A stretch of DNA of 64,000 bases from Fasciolopsis buskii (GCA_008360955.1 LUCM01005869.1:2508-66507); one strand, 5' to 3'; shown: positions 1 through 12,600, counted from the stretch's first letter. A program made the numbers and translations. Notes: generated from the letters alone by a model not told the origin.

Positions 1-23
1 ATATATATATATATATATATATA
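1..23. repeat. (TA)n microsatellite at window edge
   Basis: Pure TA dinucleotide run that continues from outside the window. Confidence 0.95.
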
Positions 24-1510
24 GCTCTTAAACTTTGTTTGGTGACGGTAAAAAGCATCTGATTACACTTAAATAGACTTTGTTGCTTACTCAGTCTTAT
101 CAGAGTGATTGAATGTGCATATAAACTGCCAGTATTTGTGCAATACTGAACCTTAAGGCTTTGCGAATGACAGCAATATAACCAGTACAGTGCTCTTTCG
201 TTATTCACAATGTTAATTTTCAAAAGCTGAATACTGATATAATTTTGTCCCTGAAAGTATATTGTTTATTTTCTTCGGCGTTAGTGTGTCGCTTCTGGCC
301 TGTGAAACTCACGAGGTTGACCGTGTTCATCTGGTTGCTACTCAATGGGTGTATAGCTTGCCTGATGGTCTATCTGGAAATTTCATGGTCTTCTGTATTT
401 ATAAACCATATTTAACATTGCTTTCCATTTTCCACTCTGAGTTGGATGTAAAATTGGTCCAAGAAATTTACCTTGGTACTAGACCACTTTATTAACATCA
501 ATTAAAACAGTAATGGCTCAGTAAGCTTGACATATTGTAACCCTACTCTGTTATCAGAAGAAGAGTCACAAAATCGTAGAAGGAAGATACCGCGTGGCAT
601 TAATTCCCATATTGGAATTTCACGTTCTTCTCAGTTTCGATTATTTTAATTCCCAAAACTGCTTGAGGCTAAGGTTTTTCAGTAAACTAATCTGCATCCG
701 TCCACTGCATTAATGGTAAAAACTTGGGCGTCTGCATACAAAGGTTTCACAGATGAGCATACTTCGCCTAAGTATATTACTTAGGTCCGCTGTCCATTAG
801 CCAAAGTGCTATCTGCAGGTGGCGCCAACGAAAACAAATCAATTTAGTAATCTGAAACTGTTTTAAAATAATCATACGCGCAGCCTTGAGACGAAAAAAC
901 CGGTGCGTGTACGAAATAAATTCCTTACAAGCAGCACACAGAGCGCTGAAAAGATTCTTCCACTGGCAACGCCTCTCTGAGAGGTTTGCATTAAATTTAG
1001 TAACTGGAAAATCTCAAGCAAGAGAACATTTTATTTGCGTTGACTAACTTTAAGTAAGTATTAATACTTAAATTTATGCTCAAATCAGATGAACTAACGT
1101 CAGGCAACGCAGAACTGGCAAATCATCTTTAAAAGTATGGTTAAGATTGTACTAAATTCTTATTATGGCGCGAATCATACACTTCTTTGTGAGTTTAGAA
1201 GAAATCAACAAAAAACGCCAGCATATCTGCAACGGAAGTCGGTAGGGCCTGTTTTGTCACTAGGTTTGAATAGCAATCTATATTGAAGTTCGCTACACTT
1301 TGTGAACATATAGAGGACTCTTTTTCTGAAGTGGACTGACCCATCGATAGCCTGACGAGCGTTGGGGTATGTACCGATCGGGTCCCGAGCATGGAGGTGC
1401 AGTTAGCAAAAGGACCACCATGTACTCGCGCTGACTGCGCATGTTTGCGTAACAAGTTAACACTGAAAAACCCTGCAACCGGTTAGGGGGGCCTACTTGC
1501 TTCGACCAAG
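24..1510. other. non-coding stretch, nothing recognised
   Basis: No exon-like frame with splice borders and no repeat that I recognise. Short open frames (for example at 262-495) have neither family signal nor convincing splice sites. Confidence 0.5.
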
Positions 1511-1690
1511 TCGGCAGGCCCTGGCCGAGCGGATAAGGTCGTGATGTTTGGACTTGAAGGTCGCCGGTTCGAATCTTCCCGCCGCCGGTCAAAGTCCCCA
1601 CTTGGCAGCCTTCTGTTGGCCTCAGCCACCTTCCTGAAAAATGATGCACGCCGTCATCTTATTGATAAAGGGAGTAAAAGATGAAAGTCA
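1511..1690 (+). mobile_element. tRNA-derived SINE, copy 1
   Basis: The head is tRNA-like. It has an internal RNA polymerase III A box TGGCCGAGCGG at 1522-1532, which fits TRGYNNARNNG exactly, and a B box GGTTCGAATCT at 1566-1576. After the head comes a body with the words ACTTGGCAGCC and CCTTCCTGAAAAATGATG, then a 3' part ending in GGGAGTAAAAGATGAAAG. The same order of words recurs at 44070-44248, which makes this a dispersed family and not a tRNA gene. There is no proper 3' acceptor-stem pairing. The GC-rich sequence that follows (1691 to about 1890) could be further element body, but the second copy lacks it. Confidence 0.8.
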
Positions 1691-4600
1691 TGTGATCCCG
1701 GCACTCCCCTGTCCAGGGTCGGCTTGGGTTAGCAATTCAAATATCCGGGCCGCATAGGCCTCGGTATGTGTCCCACAGGGCTTACCCCATGTACCAATTT
1801 TCTCCCACGGGATGCAGTCTAATCCAGCCACATGTTCTCCCCATTGGTTTGAAGTGTTGTGCCGTTTGGGGAACGAGTTGGACTACAATAAATGGTCTGT
1901 AACGCGTGCTGGATTACGTTCTATTCTCAATCTTACAGGTAAGAGACAAAATTTATCTCATGTCCATCTCTTTACTGTTTGTTCTTGGGTCAAAACTCTG
2001 AACAGCGAGTCATAACGATGGTTTGTAGGCAATGGTTTATTTGCAATAAATTTCGGGCCTACTCTCTTTTCCATCATATTGACTGATAGCGAGTTCCGAA
2101 TGGTTTGTATTCCGGGAAGGAAGATATGGTAATGGTACTTCTACGGGACAAGATGGTGGCGTTGAGTGTGAATACTTTCCTTTACGGGTAATTATGGTTG
2201 CAATTCAGGGCCCACGTTGCCCGGAAAAATATTTTCCAAGTAAAATAAATCACCACGTGCTGCCAGGTATGTTTCATTGAACGATCCACCTAATGAAGAC
2301 AGTCCTCATGACAGATTTTCAATATATTTTATCAAGTGTAATGCTCTTTTATTCTTTGTTCACCATACAATTTCACCTAACAGTGGTAGGCGAGATGTAC
2401 CCCAGTTTGGAACTAAAGATTTGCCTAAATGTGTCGCGGTTCTACTGAGTGAATCTGTGGTATCAGTTCTAATATGTCAAATTTACTGTTACCAGAACTG
2501 ACGAAGGTTTTGCAACGGTTTGGCGTTTCTCCTTTAATTTGATGAACCGCTGCTTCTTTAATCCACCAAAGTTCTTTCTAAGGAAGTGGTAATGTAATTA
2601 GTTGAAGACAGCCGGTTGCTTTTTTGCCATCTTGTGAGCAAAACTGGATCTTTTAAGAGAATCCTAGAGCTTTCGGCACTGCAGCTTTGGTCAAGGCAAG
2701 ACAGAAGTTAATTCCGGGTTGTATGTAACTATAAATTTATCTGTACATATATGTTTATATATTGTTCATTTTGGTTTTTGTTAGGCAATGATTGAGCTTT
2801 CAGTACTGAATACTCTCTAGGTTTCGTTATATTCCATATATACATGTATATAAGAATCCAGACATTTTAAAGCCTAGGTAGCACCAAAAGCTTGGCCTGG
2901 GTCTCTCAACTCTCGCGCATCTCTAGTTTCGTCTTGGTCAAATAATCACTTGTATCCGTGGTGCGGATGCGGATCATCAGCTGTTTGATGGACATTTTTA
3001 AGCACTTGGCCAGTCTGCCTCAAGAATTATGTAACGTTTAAATGACTGCGACTTCGGTTTTGATTTTTAGAAATAAACAAAACTGATATCACTATTGATT
3101 AGGCCATTAAGTGGTTACCCTTTCATTCTGGAAGTACAGTCACCGCCAGAGAAATCGGCATTCAAACAGAATTACTATTTTTAATGATTTAGAGCGCTGA
3201 TGTATTATTAGATGATTTTGGTTATAATAAATCCATTATATTTATACTGTACGCGTTGCGTCCTTGTATTATATGTAATGTTACACATGATATCATGCTA
3301 TAGCAAGAAGGCAAGCCGTCGGTTCACACATTTACTTTGCAGCAAAGGAAGCCCCAGTTCCCAGACCTTGATCCATTTTCTGACTATCTGAGCATTTCAG
3401 GTCAAAGATGGCTGTTCTAAACACTTGTTTTGGCTTTTCCGGACATCTCTCTGACTGTGATGCTGGGATTGCCTTGAATGAAGACTTGAATGGTAGTTCT
3501 CATTTGGAGGGATGATGTTGTCTAGTTGAGGACTGGCTTTACTTCTATTGTCTGTTGACGACTGAGCCTTTGACTGTTGGGGAATTTTTTGACTTTGTCG
3601 TAGTTAATTCTTTTGACGACAGCTTTTGATCGGTTCATACCAGGGGATCAAGTACCGTCTCCATTGGTTGCTTTCGCATCTCCCGATACAGTATACCAAT
3701 AAGTGGTTAGAAATACTCTTCTCCAGTTAGGAAAAGCCGGCCGTTCCAAGTACGTTTTAAACCTATCAGTGTTCACATTCAGTTTTAAAACCTGGCTCTT
3801 CTCATAGAATACTGTGATTTCCGTTGCCAATTCATGACGGTCGCTCCTCACAGAGGAGGAGTATGGAAAACGAGTGAAAAAGCAAACATTTTAATAAATA
3901 GAGTTCATATAAACCAAAAACATTTTGATTCCAGATGCATTGGTGATTTGAAGATTAAACTTAGCTTCTGACATATCTGAACGTACGGTAGAAACATCCC
4001 GAAGGACTTAACCAGCAAATCGAACTGAACCCTTTAGGGACACCTCAATGCTTAAAACTTATGCATCTTGTCAGTGCTAATCAACTCAACCCAGCCCCAT
4101 AGAGCTAGCTGCTTTAAAGAAATCATGAATTCGCCCTGTGAGCATGCTCAGCATGGACCTCAACCACCCTAACTTATAATGTTTAGGTGGTTCTCCTGAC
4201 GAATGGTCTTTCAGGGTGAGCACCGTATACCTAACTTAAGCAATGCCGATAAAATTTCTCTATGAGGACAGTTTCAGTGACTAAATTTCTGATTTAACCT
4301 ATATTGTAGAAACGCTGGAGTGTTTGTACAAGCCAGATTGATGGGCTTACCTGGCCATTCATTTGAGAACACACAAAACGACTTGGAACATTTATGAAAG
4401 ACATCCAGCTAAAGTTAGGTGATTGACTAACTTCCTCCGGATGTTCAATGTTGGCAGTATTTTTCACTATATGGCATAGAAGAAATCTTCTTACCATTTC
4501 TGCGGTCCTGTAGATACGTGATCGTTATCTATTTACTCCTCTGTCAACTTAGGGAACCAATATAGCCGCCTTCATGAGAGCATGATTTTGTGCTCTTGAG

Positions 4601-6418
4601 GAAGTTTTGGATTGTTCCAGATCAATGGCCTCGCGTGGTCCCGTTTTCATTGAAGTAAAAATTATAAAAAAACTGGGAAACCTTGTCCAAATTAGGCCAG
4701 AAATAGTTAAAATATAAATACATGGGCGTATGCCCCTTTTGTTGATTATCCAATATAATGCGCGCGTGCCATTGGCTAAATTGGATAACAAAGTGTCGAC
4801 GCATAATTGGTTGGTGAGCTAGTGTAAGTGGAAAGGAGTGTTACCAGTGGCTGATAAGTGTATGGCGCACCGCATGACAAAGCAATTAGGTCTCGGAAAC
4901 ATGCATTATGATAAAATTTCGTGAGGATTCTCTAAGGTTGTAAAGTGCTTTGGTCATCAATGTGCTTACAGCAGGAAAGCAAAACCCACGTATAGGAAAG
5001 GCAAGAGCTATTCTTATGGCTTAATATGGATGAATAAGAGGCTTTATTTGACATGTAGTGAGTTACTGTATAGTATTGTTCTTATTATCAGTTAATCTAC
5101 AGTTCAGTTAAAAAAGGGGAACGGTGATAACTGGTGCTTAGAATCGGATCAAAAGGGAGTGTTTTTGCATGCTGTGATGAAAACTGCATGTGTTTCATGA
5201 ATACTCAACTTTTGCCACGGGGTCAACGGTGCGAACCAAGTAGGCGTTTGATGAGGGATCATCGATAAACAGTCGTACTTTGTTTAATATCCCGAACCTG
5301 ATAGCTTCATTTGAATTTTAGAAAACGCTTGCAAAATTATAATCGTTACAACTGTCTACAAAAAAGCAATTTATTCTGATTCCTCTTTGCAATTTTCAAA
5401 GAAGTGCTTATAGTTCACACTTAGCCAAAAGGCCTTGGTAATTATAGCTAGGAATATCCCTCGATAAAACAACAAGTAAATACTAATCTACCAGGCCTCA
5501 AAACTAAATCGAATAGGACAAAGCAATTAGAAAAAACGCACGGTGAAAATCCATCGAAACTGTTTTTTTTCTGATAAGATTTCCGGTTTATTGCCGTGCT
5601 CATAATCATCTCTTTTTCCCATCACTGTTACTTGGATGCCCTTCTGGATTCAGGTATTTTCCTTTAATAAAAGGGAAGAATAAATGTGCAGATAAGAGTG
5701 GGAAAAACGCGCCTAATTTAAAGTGTGCACATGCATTGTCTCCGCATTGTTTCCTTGGCTTAGCATTGCTGAACGTTTTGGTTCTCCCCCTTAGAATAGT
5801 GTCAGTAGCTCGCCTTTTTCAGAACCTGATATCAGTAAGAAATCCAATGAACAAGCAGAGGAATAAATACCGTTTTCCACGCAGTTTTACACCATATTGT
5901 CCTTTCTAATGGGTCCTGTAGGAAATGCTCAAAACATTGCTCAACATTTCTGACTTGGGCATCGACACATTTAACGCTGCCAAACGAACTTTGCATCACG
6001 CGTTGCGACTATTCTGATTTAAATTTATAATGATGTATAGGTTTTAAAATGCAGATAACTTATTTCCCTTTTGTCTACTGGTATCTACATTTTACCGTAC
6101 TAAGAATTACTAGTCGTCGTGTTACATCAGCTCTGCTGAAAACACTATATTTTACAAGATTGCACCAAGACGACCATCTACGAATAAAAAGTGCACTAGC
6201 GTTCGTGGAATTTCAAAAATCCTAGCTGGATGATCTTGAAGCGTTTGTCGAGAAGCTGAAGGCCACGGCTACTGCTTGTTCTTCTGAAATATGAGATCAC
6301 TAACACCTGACTTGTAATAGTGCTGGCGATAATCGCAAATGCTTTGTTATTTAAACAGATGGAAACAGCCTCCGAGGAAAGTATGCTATTCGTTGCTTCT
6401 TTCAAGTGCATCATCGAG
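1691..6418. other. non-coding stretch with one weak exon-like frame
   Basis: A frame open from 1758 to 2015 runs into an ACAG|GTAAGAG donor-like site at about 1939. It directly follows the SINE and may be repeat-derived. The rest (2016-6418) holds only short open frames with no family signal. Confidence 0.4.
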
Positions 6419-6520
6419 CTTTCATAAAATACTCAAGTGACTTTGAATTAACCGTCGGCATATGAACGGCTCCGAAATATGCTTACGGTTAATTCAATGT
6501 CACTTGAATATTTTATGAAG
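6419..6520. repeat. long near-perfect hairpin (fold-back element or miRNA-like precursor)
   Basis: The left arm 6419-6463 and the right arm 6477-6520 are reverse complements over about 45 positions, with only a few mismatches and one one-base indel. The loop is about 13 bases. The arms read CTTTCATAAAATACTCAAG on the left and, reverse-complemented, CTTCATAAAATATTCAAG on the right. Weaker pairing seems to continue about 12 bases outward. Its size suits either a small fold-back transposon (MITE) or a microRNA-type precursor; the sequence alone does not decide. I did not notice a second copy in the window. Confidence 0.75.
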
Positions 6521-9500
6521 GCGAGATAATAGATTTGGAAGAAGCAAAAAATAACATTATTTTTTTAGAGTCTGTTTCCTTTTACCCAACGATCACTGAA
6601 AAATTTCCTTAAAGATTTGAGGCACTTTTTAACTACTCACCTGAGAGACCGCTCTGGGGACTAATGGCTTTTCTATTGTTTAATAATGTTTAGCCTCAAT
6701 ATGTATTTACTAGCCCGTAATTAGTGTGTAATAACCGCACGCTTTGGGACTGGGCTTATCAGATCCAGGCAGAACTAGTGTGAACTTTTGAATTCTGCTA
6801 GGGGTTTGGCAGCTCGAATGCGATTTCCTCAGTTATATTCCAAAGTAGGCGATGAATGCCAAAACTCTCCGAAGCTACTAAATCCTAGTATTTAGGTGAT
6901 AACCGATGGGTGACTTCATTAGATATAGCCTAAGTACGAAAAAGGCTTTGAACCTGACGGACAGAGCTCAGCTACTTGGTCAGTGTTAGTACTAGAATAT
7001 ATGGTCCCACAAAATTACTCAGGATTATGAGAATTTAGCACAATAGCTAGGTCGTTTGTCCCGAGTTCGTTTCCCAGTTTGGGTCCAATGGATATCCACT
7101 GCTGACGATTCCCAACAATGATTAAACAGTCATACAATGCTTCCGTGGTATCTTAGCGGTGAACTGAGTTTTGATATCACATGGTGAATAATTTCTTGAA
7201 ATCTAGGGTAGTCCATAGACGTGGATAGGTGGACTCGAATGCGGACACATTTCGTCAATTGCGATTTGTCCGTTTCACGCTTCTCTCCAACAGAAAATGT
7301 GTTTCCGCCGTTTGCTTCATGCCAAATAAAGACGGTAATAAAGTGACAGCTTTTTCTTACGTGTGAACATGAAAAGAGCACGAAGCAGATCTTAAGGTTT
7401 ATTCACTCTTCAAATTCCCAGGCAATAAATGCACTACCTCCTTTTCACACTGTCAACCGATTACTAAAGTGTTAGTTATGACATTGCTTTGAATTAAAGC
7501 AGGATACAAGACTAGAACAGTTGAGTTCCAACGGAACAACAGAAGCCAATAATCAAATTTGAAACAAACTATTCTGGTGTAACAACACATACTTGGTGGT
7601 AACCGAAATCAAGTTATATATTGCTGACAACTGCTCACCACTATAAACGTGGTTTTCACTAACGAGATTTGCATTGATGCCGTCTGTATGATAAATAATT
7701 TTCTCTGTAAATCTAATCTCTCATCACTCACATAGACCGCTGCATAAGACGCTAGACTTATGCCATCTATATGTATGCATTGTGTGGCTACCAGATTGGA
7801 GAATGAAAGTGGCGCACTTTTCCGGCAGTTGAACTATCAGTGATTTGTAAATTTTCATCATATACGTAGCATTAGTTTCCCCTTAGGTCTTCCGTAGCAA
7901 GGTGCAATACTCGACTGTATATGAGTTAAATGCTCGGTGAGCTTAGTTAGAAATAATCTAGTAGTGACGACATTTTTGCTTGAGATTATGGATGACGTGT
8001 CCCTGTGATGAACTGTTTTTTTCTACCATTTTAATTCGTCAGGTTTTTAATGTTGGTCAACAAACGCCATGCAGATCAATAAGTTCTAGGCTGGCTATGA
8101 GAAGATTCAACTAATGATGCCATAATGGGTTGGAACGCATTGGAGTATAAGAAAAACACCGAGAATTCCCTTGCTGGTTCTTCATTGAAAAGGTCAACAT
8201 TCCAGAACCGCAAAGATACGAATCGAATTATCTTGATGTAATTGATGTGAGTAGTAGATCTTAGAAGTCATACAGAATGATAAACACACTCGCGCATTAT
8301 ACCTTCGAGGTGGTAGGTGCAAAGTCACCGGTCGTATTCTAGTTAGTCGTGTCACCGTTTTTTCTGTTTTGAAAGTAAACAGGGAAATTGTAACTAAAAA
8401 CAATGACATCAATAAATGGAACCAATTCAGGATAACCTGTAAATTTCTTCAGGTTGTGCGCTCCCAAGAATTCATCTTGTCCTAGAGCGAGTAGTAAACT
8501 TTCCCTACCAAGAGAGGAGTACAATGAAAAAAACCAAAGTTATCGTACTGGTTTGGCATCAAACAAAATTCAGAATGAACCAAATTATTGTAATCAATGC
8601 TCATTGGATGGTGTGTTTTAAAATGACCGGCTGGTAAGAACGTGTATGTTAGGTAGTTTAGCTTTTTGCAATGCATTATTTTGATTAAATCAGTTCATTG
8701 TCTTGGAAACGTGAGTGAGGTAATTAAAATAACGTCCATAAATCGTACAAGTGGTTTCACACTGAGAGAAGTAGGGATGTTGTTCTGGAAGCAGTGTTTA
8801 TTGAACATACGGTAAATATTGCGCTAACTTGAACGAGTCAATGGTGTGACAAAACGGCTTCGAGGATTACCGGAAAGTTGCCATTTTGTTCCCCATGCCA
8901 ACTCTATCGTGGGGAAGTTGGATTATCTTCTTTCATGGTTTCTCATTTTCTATTAGGATCAGTTAGATCTGAAGAATTTTTTGGGGCGGTGATGAAATAT
9001 CTCAATTGTTCCACTGACTAAAACGTGATGGGTTGTTTGTCATGCGTTCACAAACAATTAGTGACAAGGATGCTCAAAAAATTTCGTCTGGTGTTAAGTG
9101 CCATGTACGCAGAAAGCAGATAGAAGATAGATATATGAAGCTAGAGAAAGATATTTGGGGCCATTCCAGCTTATGCACTACCAGTGGAATGGGGAATAGA
9201 GCAAAACAGTTAATACATGGGATTTGGACGGTTGTGTTATGGTGTCAGTGCAAAACGTTTGGATCATCTCCGATCAAAGTTTTCCCATTCATACACTTCC
9301 TAATGTGACAAACCTGGACTTCTGTTCGGCATACATCAGCAAACGACATCTTACACAGTCTGTAAGGGAAAGCAAAGAAGAAATTTAATCTGTTAGTGAC
9401 TGCAAAGTTAGGTGGACAGAGGTGACCACAGCTGAGTGGTTGTTTTGTTAGTGTGAAGGGTATAGGGATTAGTTGAACCACTAATCACACGGTAAAGAGA

Positions 9501-10087
9501 TGTGTGACGGAATAGTTGGTTCATAAATTTATGAGCTGTAACAGCATCAGTGTGTGGCATAGGCAAGTTCACCAAAGGTTAATATAAAGGCATCCCCGTA
9601 AATCACGAGAATAAGGATTGATATCTTGCCATTGGCATTTTTACAGTAGACTTTCAACTTACTGACAAGCAGTAGATTGAAGTTGCCCAGGGAAATCGAA
9701 AGAAACAAACGATGCCTTCTGGAGATTCTGTCGGGCTGGTAAGAACACGACTTGTCGTTTCGTGCCGAAGAGAAATACAGGTGTGGGACAATCACACTGG
9801 AACACATATCGACCAGAATTGTTGGTTTACAACTGCACGGATACCGGAGGAGGACAGCAATTAAAACTATATGAGGAATATTTGACGAAAAGCTGAAAAC
9901 GCGAGTGGGTAGCATTTTCTGGCTTTTCATTCCCTGGAATGAGCAACGATTTTAAGGTTCAAAAAGTGACTTACACTTCCTGAAGAGGTCTTAGTCATTC
10001 TTTTTTTTTATTTTTGCGTTTGCAGAACAATTAAATACGAAGAAATTCATCACTTGGTTGGAACCACAAAATGGCTATACTGTGTTC
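6521..10087. other. non-coding stretch
   Basis: There are open frames up to 127 codons (minus strand 9547-9930) but none with a recognisable family or good splice borders. If the ABHD8-like gene begins upstream of the window, this is part of a very long intron. I searched here for an exon with an HG(V/x)GG oxyanion motif and did not find one. Confidence 0.4.
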
Positions 10088-10231
10088 TTATAGGTAGTCT
10101 AGTGGTTGGGCGTGGTCAGCCGGTTGAAACTGTGGTATTTCACATTGCATTCTCAAGTTCCAATCCTCCCACGGTCGAGGACCTTATTCAGTTGGCAGCC
10201 TGCAATTGGCTGCCAACTGTTCTTAAAAAAA
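10088..10231 (+). mobile_element. SINE-like element with tRNA-type promoter, copy 3 (diverged)
   Basis: The A box TAGTCTAGTGG at 10095-10105 fits the Pol III consensus exactly, and a B box AGTTCCAATCC lies at 10156-10166. The part after the B box (AATCCTCCCACGG, then GTTGGCAGCC) lines up with the SINE at 44070-44248, whereas the head differs. This suggests a related family with another tRNA head. The copy ends with a perfect 12-bp inverted repeat and an A-rich run at about 10225. It lies about 200 bases upstream of an ABHD8-like exon. Confidence 0.55.
10189..10219. repeat. perfect 12-bp inverted repeat
   Basis: CAGTTGGCAGCC, a 7-base loop, then GGCTGCCAACTG. It is followed by TTCTT and about ten A residues. 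It sits at the 3' end of the SINE-like element, where the shared word TTGGCAGCC is mirrored. Confidence 0.85.
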
Positions 10232-10426
10232 AAAGTATTTTGTCATACCGTCATCAGGAAATTTGAAAAAGCCAAATGAAAATTGCTGCTTGACTTTTTT
10301 TGAAGTAAAACTAAATTTTCCTCCAACAAAACAAGATTTCTGAACTTAAAGGTTTATTTGACAAAATAAACTATGGATTTACTCACCTACACTTGAGTAT
10401 TTTCTCTTCATATATCATTTCTACAG

Positions 10427-10677
10427 GGATACGAGGTCATCGCTATGGATTTACCGGGCCACGGTCGGAGCCCAATACCTTTCTCCGATCAACCTTCCCG
10501 TCAGTATTACCTCGACTGTTGTCCGTCTGTTTGCCAAGATCCCAGTTACAAACAGATTTGCCGGAGCTTCTCATTCGCCGAACTCAGTGCGGATGTGCTC
10601 GCAGTTTTCGACCACTTTGCACAAGAAGATAGTTCGGCCAGAACAGTTATCAACGTAATTGTAGCCCATTCCTACGG
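10427..10677 (+). CDS. ABHD8: ABHD8-like alpha/beta hydrolase, internal exon with nucleophile elbow
   Basis: The acceptor TTTCTACAG ends at 10426 and the exon is read in phase 0. It ends in phase 2 before the donor GTACGT at 10678. It encodes GYEVIAMDLPGHGRS, a Cys/Tyr-rich insert, then SFAELSADVLAVFDHF and VINVIVAHSYG. Vertebrate ABHD8 has GYEVVAPDLAGHG, YALAEDMRAIFKRYA and VLIGHSYG in the same order, so the family call is firm at the level of recognisable motifs. The serine of HSYG is the predicted nucleophile. The first residue of the G-x-S-x-G elbow is Ala here. The insert of about 20 residues after GRSPIPFSD has no counterpart in the vertebrate protein as I recall it. The preceding exon, with the HG oxyanion motif, was not found in the window. 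Confidence 0.88.
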
Positions 10678-11412
10678 GTACGTTCTGCCTGCTCGTATGT
10701 TGTTATACAATCCACTGTTGACGAACACTGCTTTTTGTTGAACGGCCATTTAAGCAGCGTACACAAATTACTCTCACTTCATGATTTTTATCTCTTGCGT
10801 AGACTAGGAGACGCCAAAGAATAAGAACGGATCACTTCGCTCCGGTGTCTGATAAATGATTTGATCATGACCATTGAAAACGAAACATTGCGACTGCGAA
10901 ATTATTAATGTTCGTTATATACCGGAATTGGTTTGCTCTAAAATTTCTTTCTTCTGTTTCACTTGAGCACTGTACCCAGAAACGTTTATTTCTGAAGTAG
11001 AGGTATTAGAATTCTACTAATTCTGGGAAGTACAGCAACAGCGCGTCAAAACAAACTAGAACCCATACATTAAGATAAGTGGGCAAACATACTGTTGTAA
11101 CTCGATTTGAAAAGTAATGGTATAGTATAGTGGTGAAACATAAGCATAAACATGATCCCACTTCTATTTAATCCCTCTCATGGTCTTCCTGTTTCAGCGT
11201 GTTTCTGATCGCGTTGCGCACGTAGATGGCCTCATATTGAGCTTAAATATATTTTTCATATTAGATGTAGGTAGTTTCTGGATGAGCGGTCCAATTTTTC
11301 AAGGACACGTTACCCGTTTCGCGATAATTGTTTCTTGTCAGATTTGGACACCGTTAGTTTCTGTTCAGTCGGGTTCCATGCCCATTCTTGACAATTCGAA
11401 TTAGGCCATGGT

Positions 11413-11465
<53 letters not shown>

Positions 11466-12600
11466 TGAATTCATTTCATCGAAAGTCAAAGGATACAGTC
11501 CTGCGTCGTTGGACAACTGGAGCTGCGTACTCAACCGCAGTGTGACATGAAATATTATGAATGCATGAATTGCTGCACAAGATCTACCAAGTGAACCTGA
11601 TCGAGTCCTGTGATTGGGGATTCCTTATGTTCAGTTTTGCACTTATTTCTAAGATTTTCAGCAACCGAATCTGGAGCCCAGTATCTTGATGTTGAAGGTC
11701 ATAAAATATCATTTGAGGTAAAGTGAAATAGAACGCCCACATCATGAGCAACAATGCATTGCTAATGACGCTAGTTTCAGCTCATTTTTCATAAACTAGT
11801 GAAGTCATCGACGAGCAACGTTATTCTTTACACATATTGCCGCATCATGTCAGCCCAGTCCATTCTAAAACCTACTAAAGTAGATATTATTGCTACGTCT
11901 GTGGATCTTTATCCTCAAGAATTACGGAAACTTTATTCACACTTCACTGTGAAATGGGGAAGGGTTTTCTTGGGAAATGTCACGCAAACGCTTCTGTATT
12001 CAGCAATGCTAACAATGTCCTGTCTATCGTCTCCTTCCCAACGTGTCCAACTTCACTTCAACAAGTGTGTGTAGGCGCATCCTTTTTCATCGTTTTCGCG
12101 TCACTTTTGTTGATTCGGTAAAGAGGGACATCCAAACGCCCTTTCAATGTCTGTCTGCCACCAACAGAGCATTTTTCCCTCCGTGAGGAATCGCCCACCT
12201 AACTAGGTATCAAATTCTGCACACGATTATTTTGGGCCCTACGTGTCCTCTCTACAGGATGTTCTATCAAAGTACCATCCACCTTCTCTCAACACGTTTC
12301 GCTTTCCGTCCCACAGTGTAGAACAAAGGGCGATGGTAACCCGTCTGTCTGATACTTGGACCGAATTCAACTAAATCAGGAGGGTGTCTTAGCTGACTCT
12401 GTCGAAAATTTTTCACGATTAATCACTTTTTCATAATTTTTGTGCTTCCTAGCTTCTAATCTGATGATGAAATGTCTAGGCAAAGGGATTCGCGAGTACA
12501 AATGCAAGTTCCTCTGCAGCTAATTATCGTTTTGTTTTTCCTGACCAATGAATGTCTTGTTCACCTCCTCTTTTCCACCCTCGAAAAATATACTGCACAG
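10678..12600 (+). other. intron of the ABHD8-like gene (1.9 kb)
   Basis: The donor is GTACGT and the acceptor TACTGCACAG, a phase-2 intron. It contains a (TA)n microsatellite at 11415-11462 and no exon-like frame that I could support. Confidence 0.8.
11415..11462. repeat. (TA)n microsatellite
   Basis: Uninterrupted TA dinucleotides within an intron. Confidence 0.95.

Noticed and set aside
1522..1590. Genuine tRNA gene
   Set aside because: The boxes fit, but there is no closed acceptor stem and the following body recurs elsewhere, so it is a SINE head.
1758..2015. An open frame with IFSHGMQSN considered as the missing HG exon of the hydrolase
   Set aside because: The sequence after HG does not resemble the GVGGS... 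segment, its donor gives phase 1 where phase 0 is needed, and it adjoins a SINE.
5205..5245. CHGVNGANQ as an oxyanion-loop exon
   Set aside because: An in-frame stop lies just upstream and there is no acceptor site.
9547..9930. 127-codon minus-strand open frame as a gene
   Set aside because: No recognisable motif, no splice context, and a GTG/ATG start without support. It is within what chance can produce in 64 kb.
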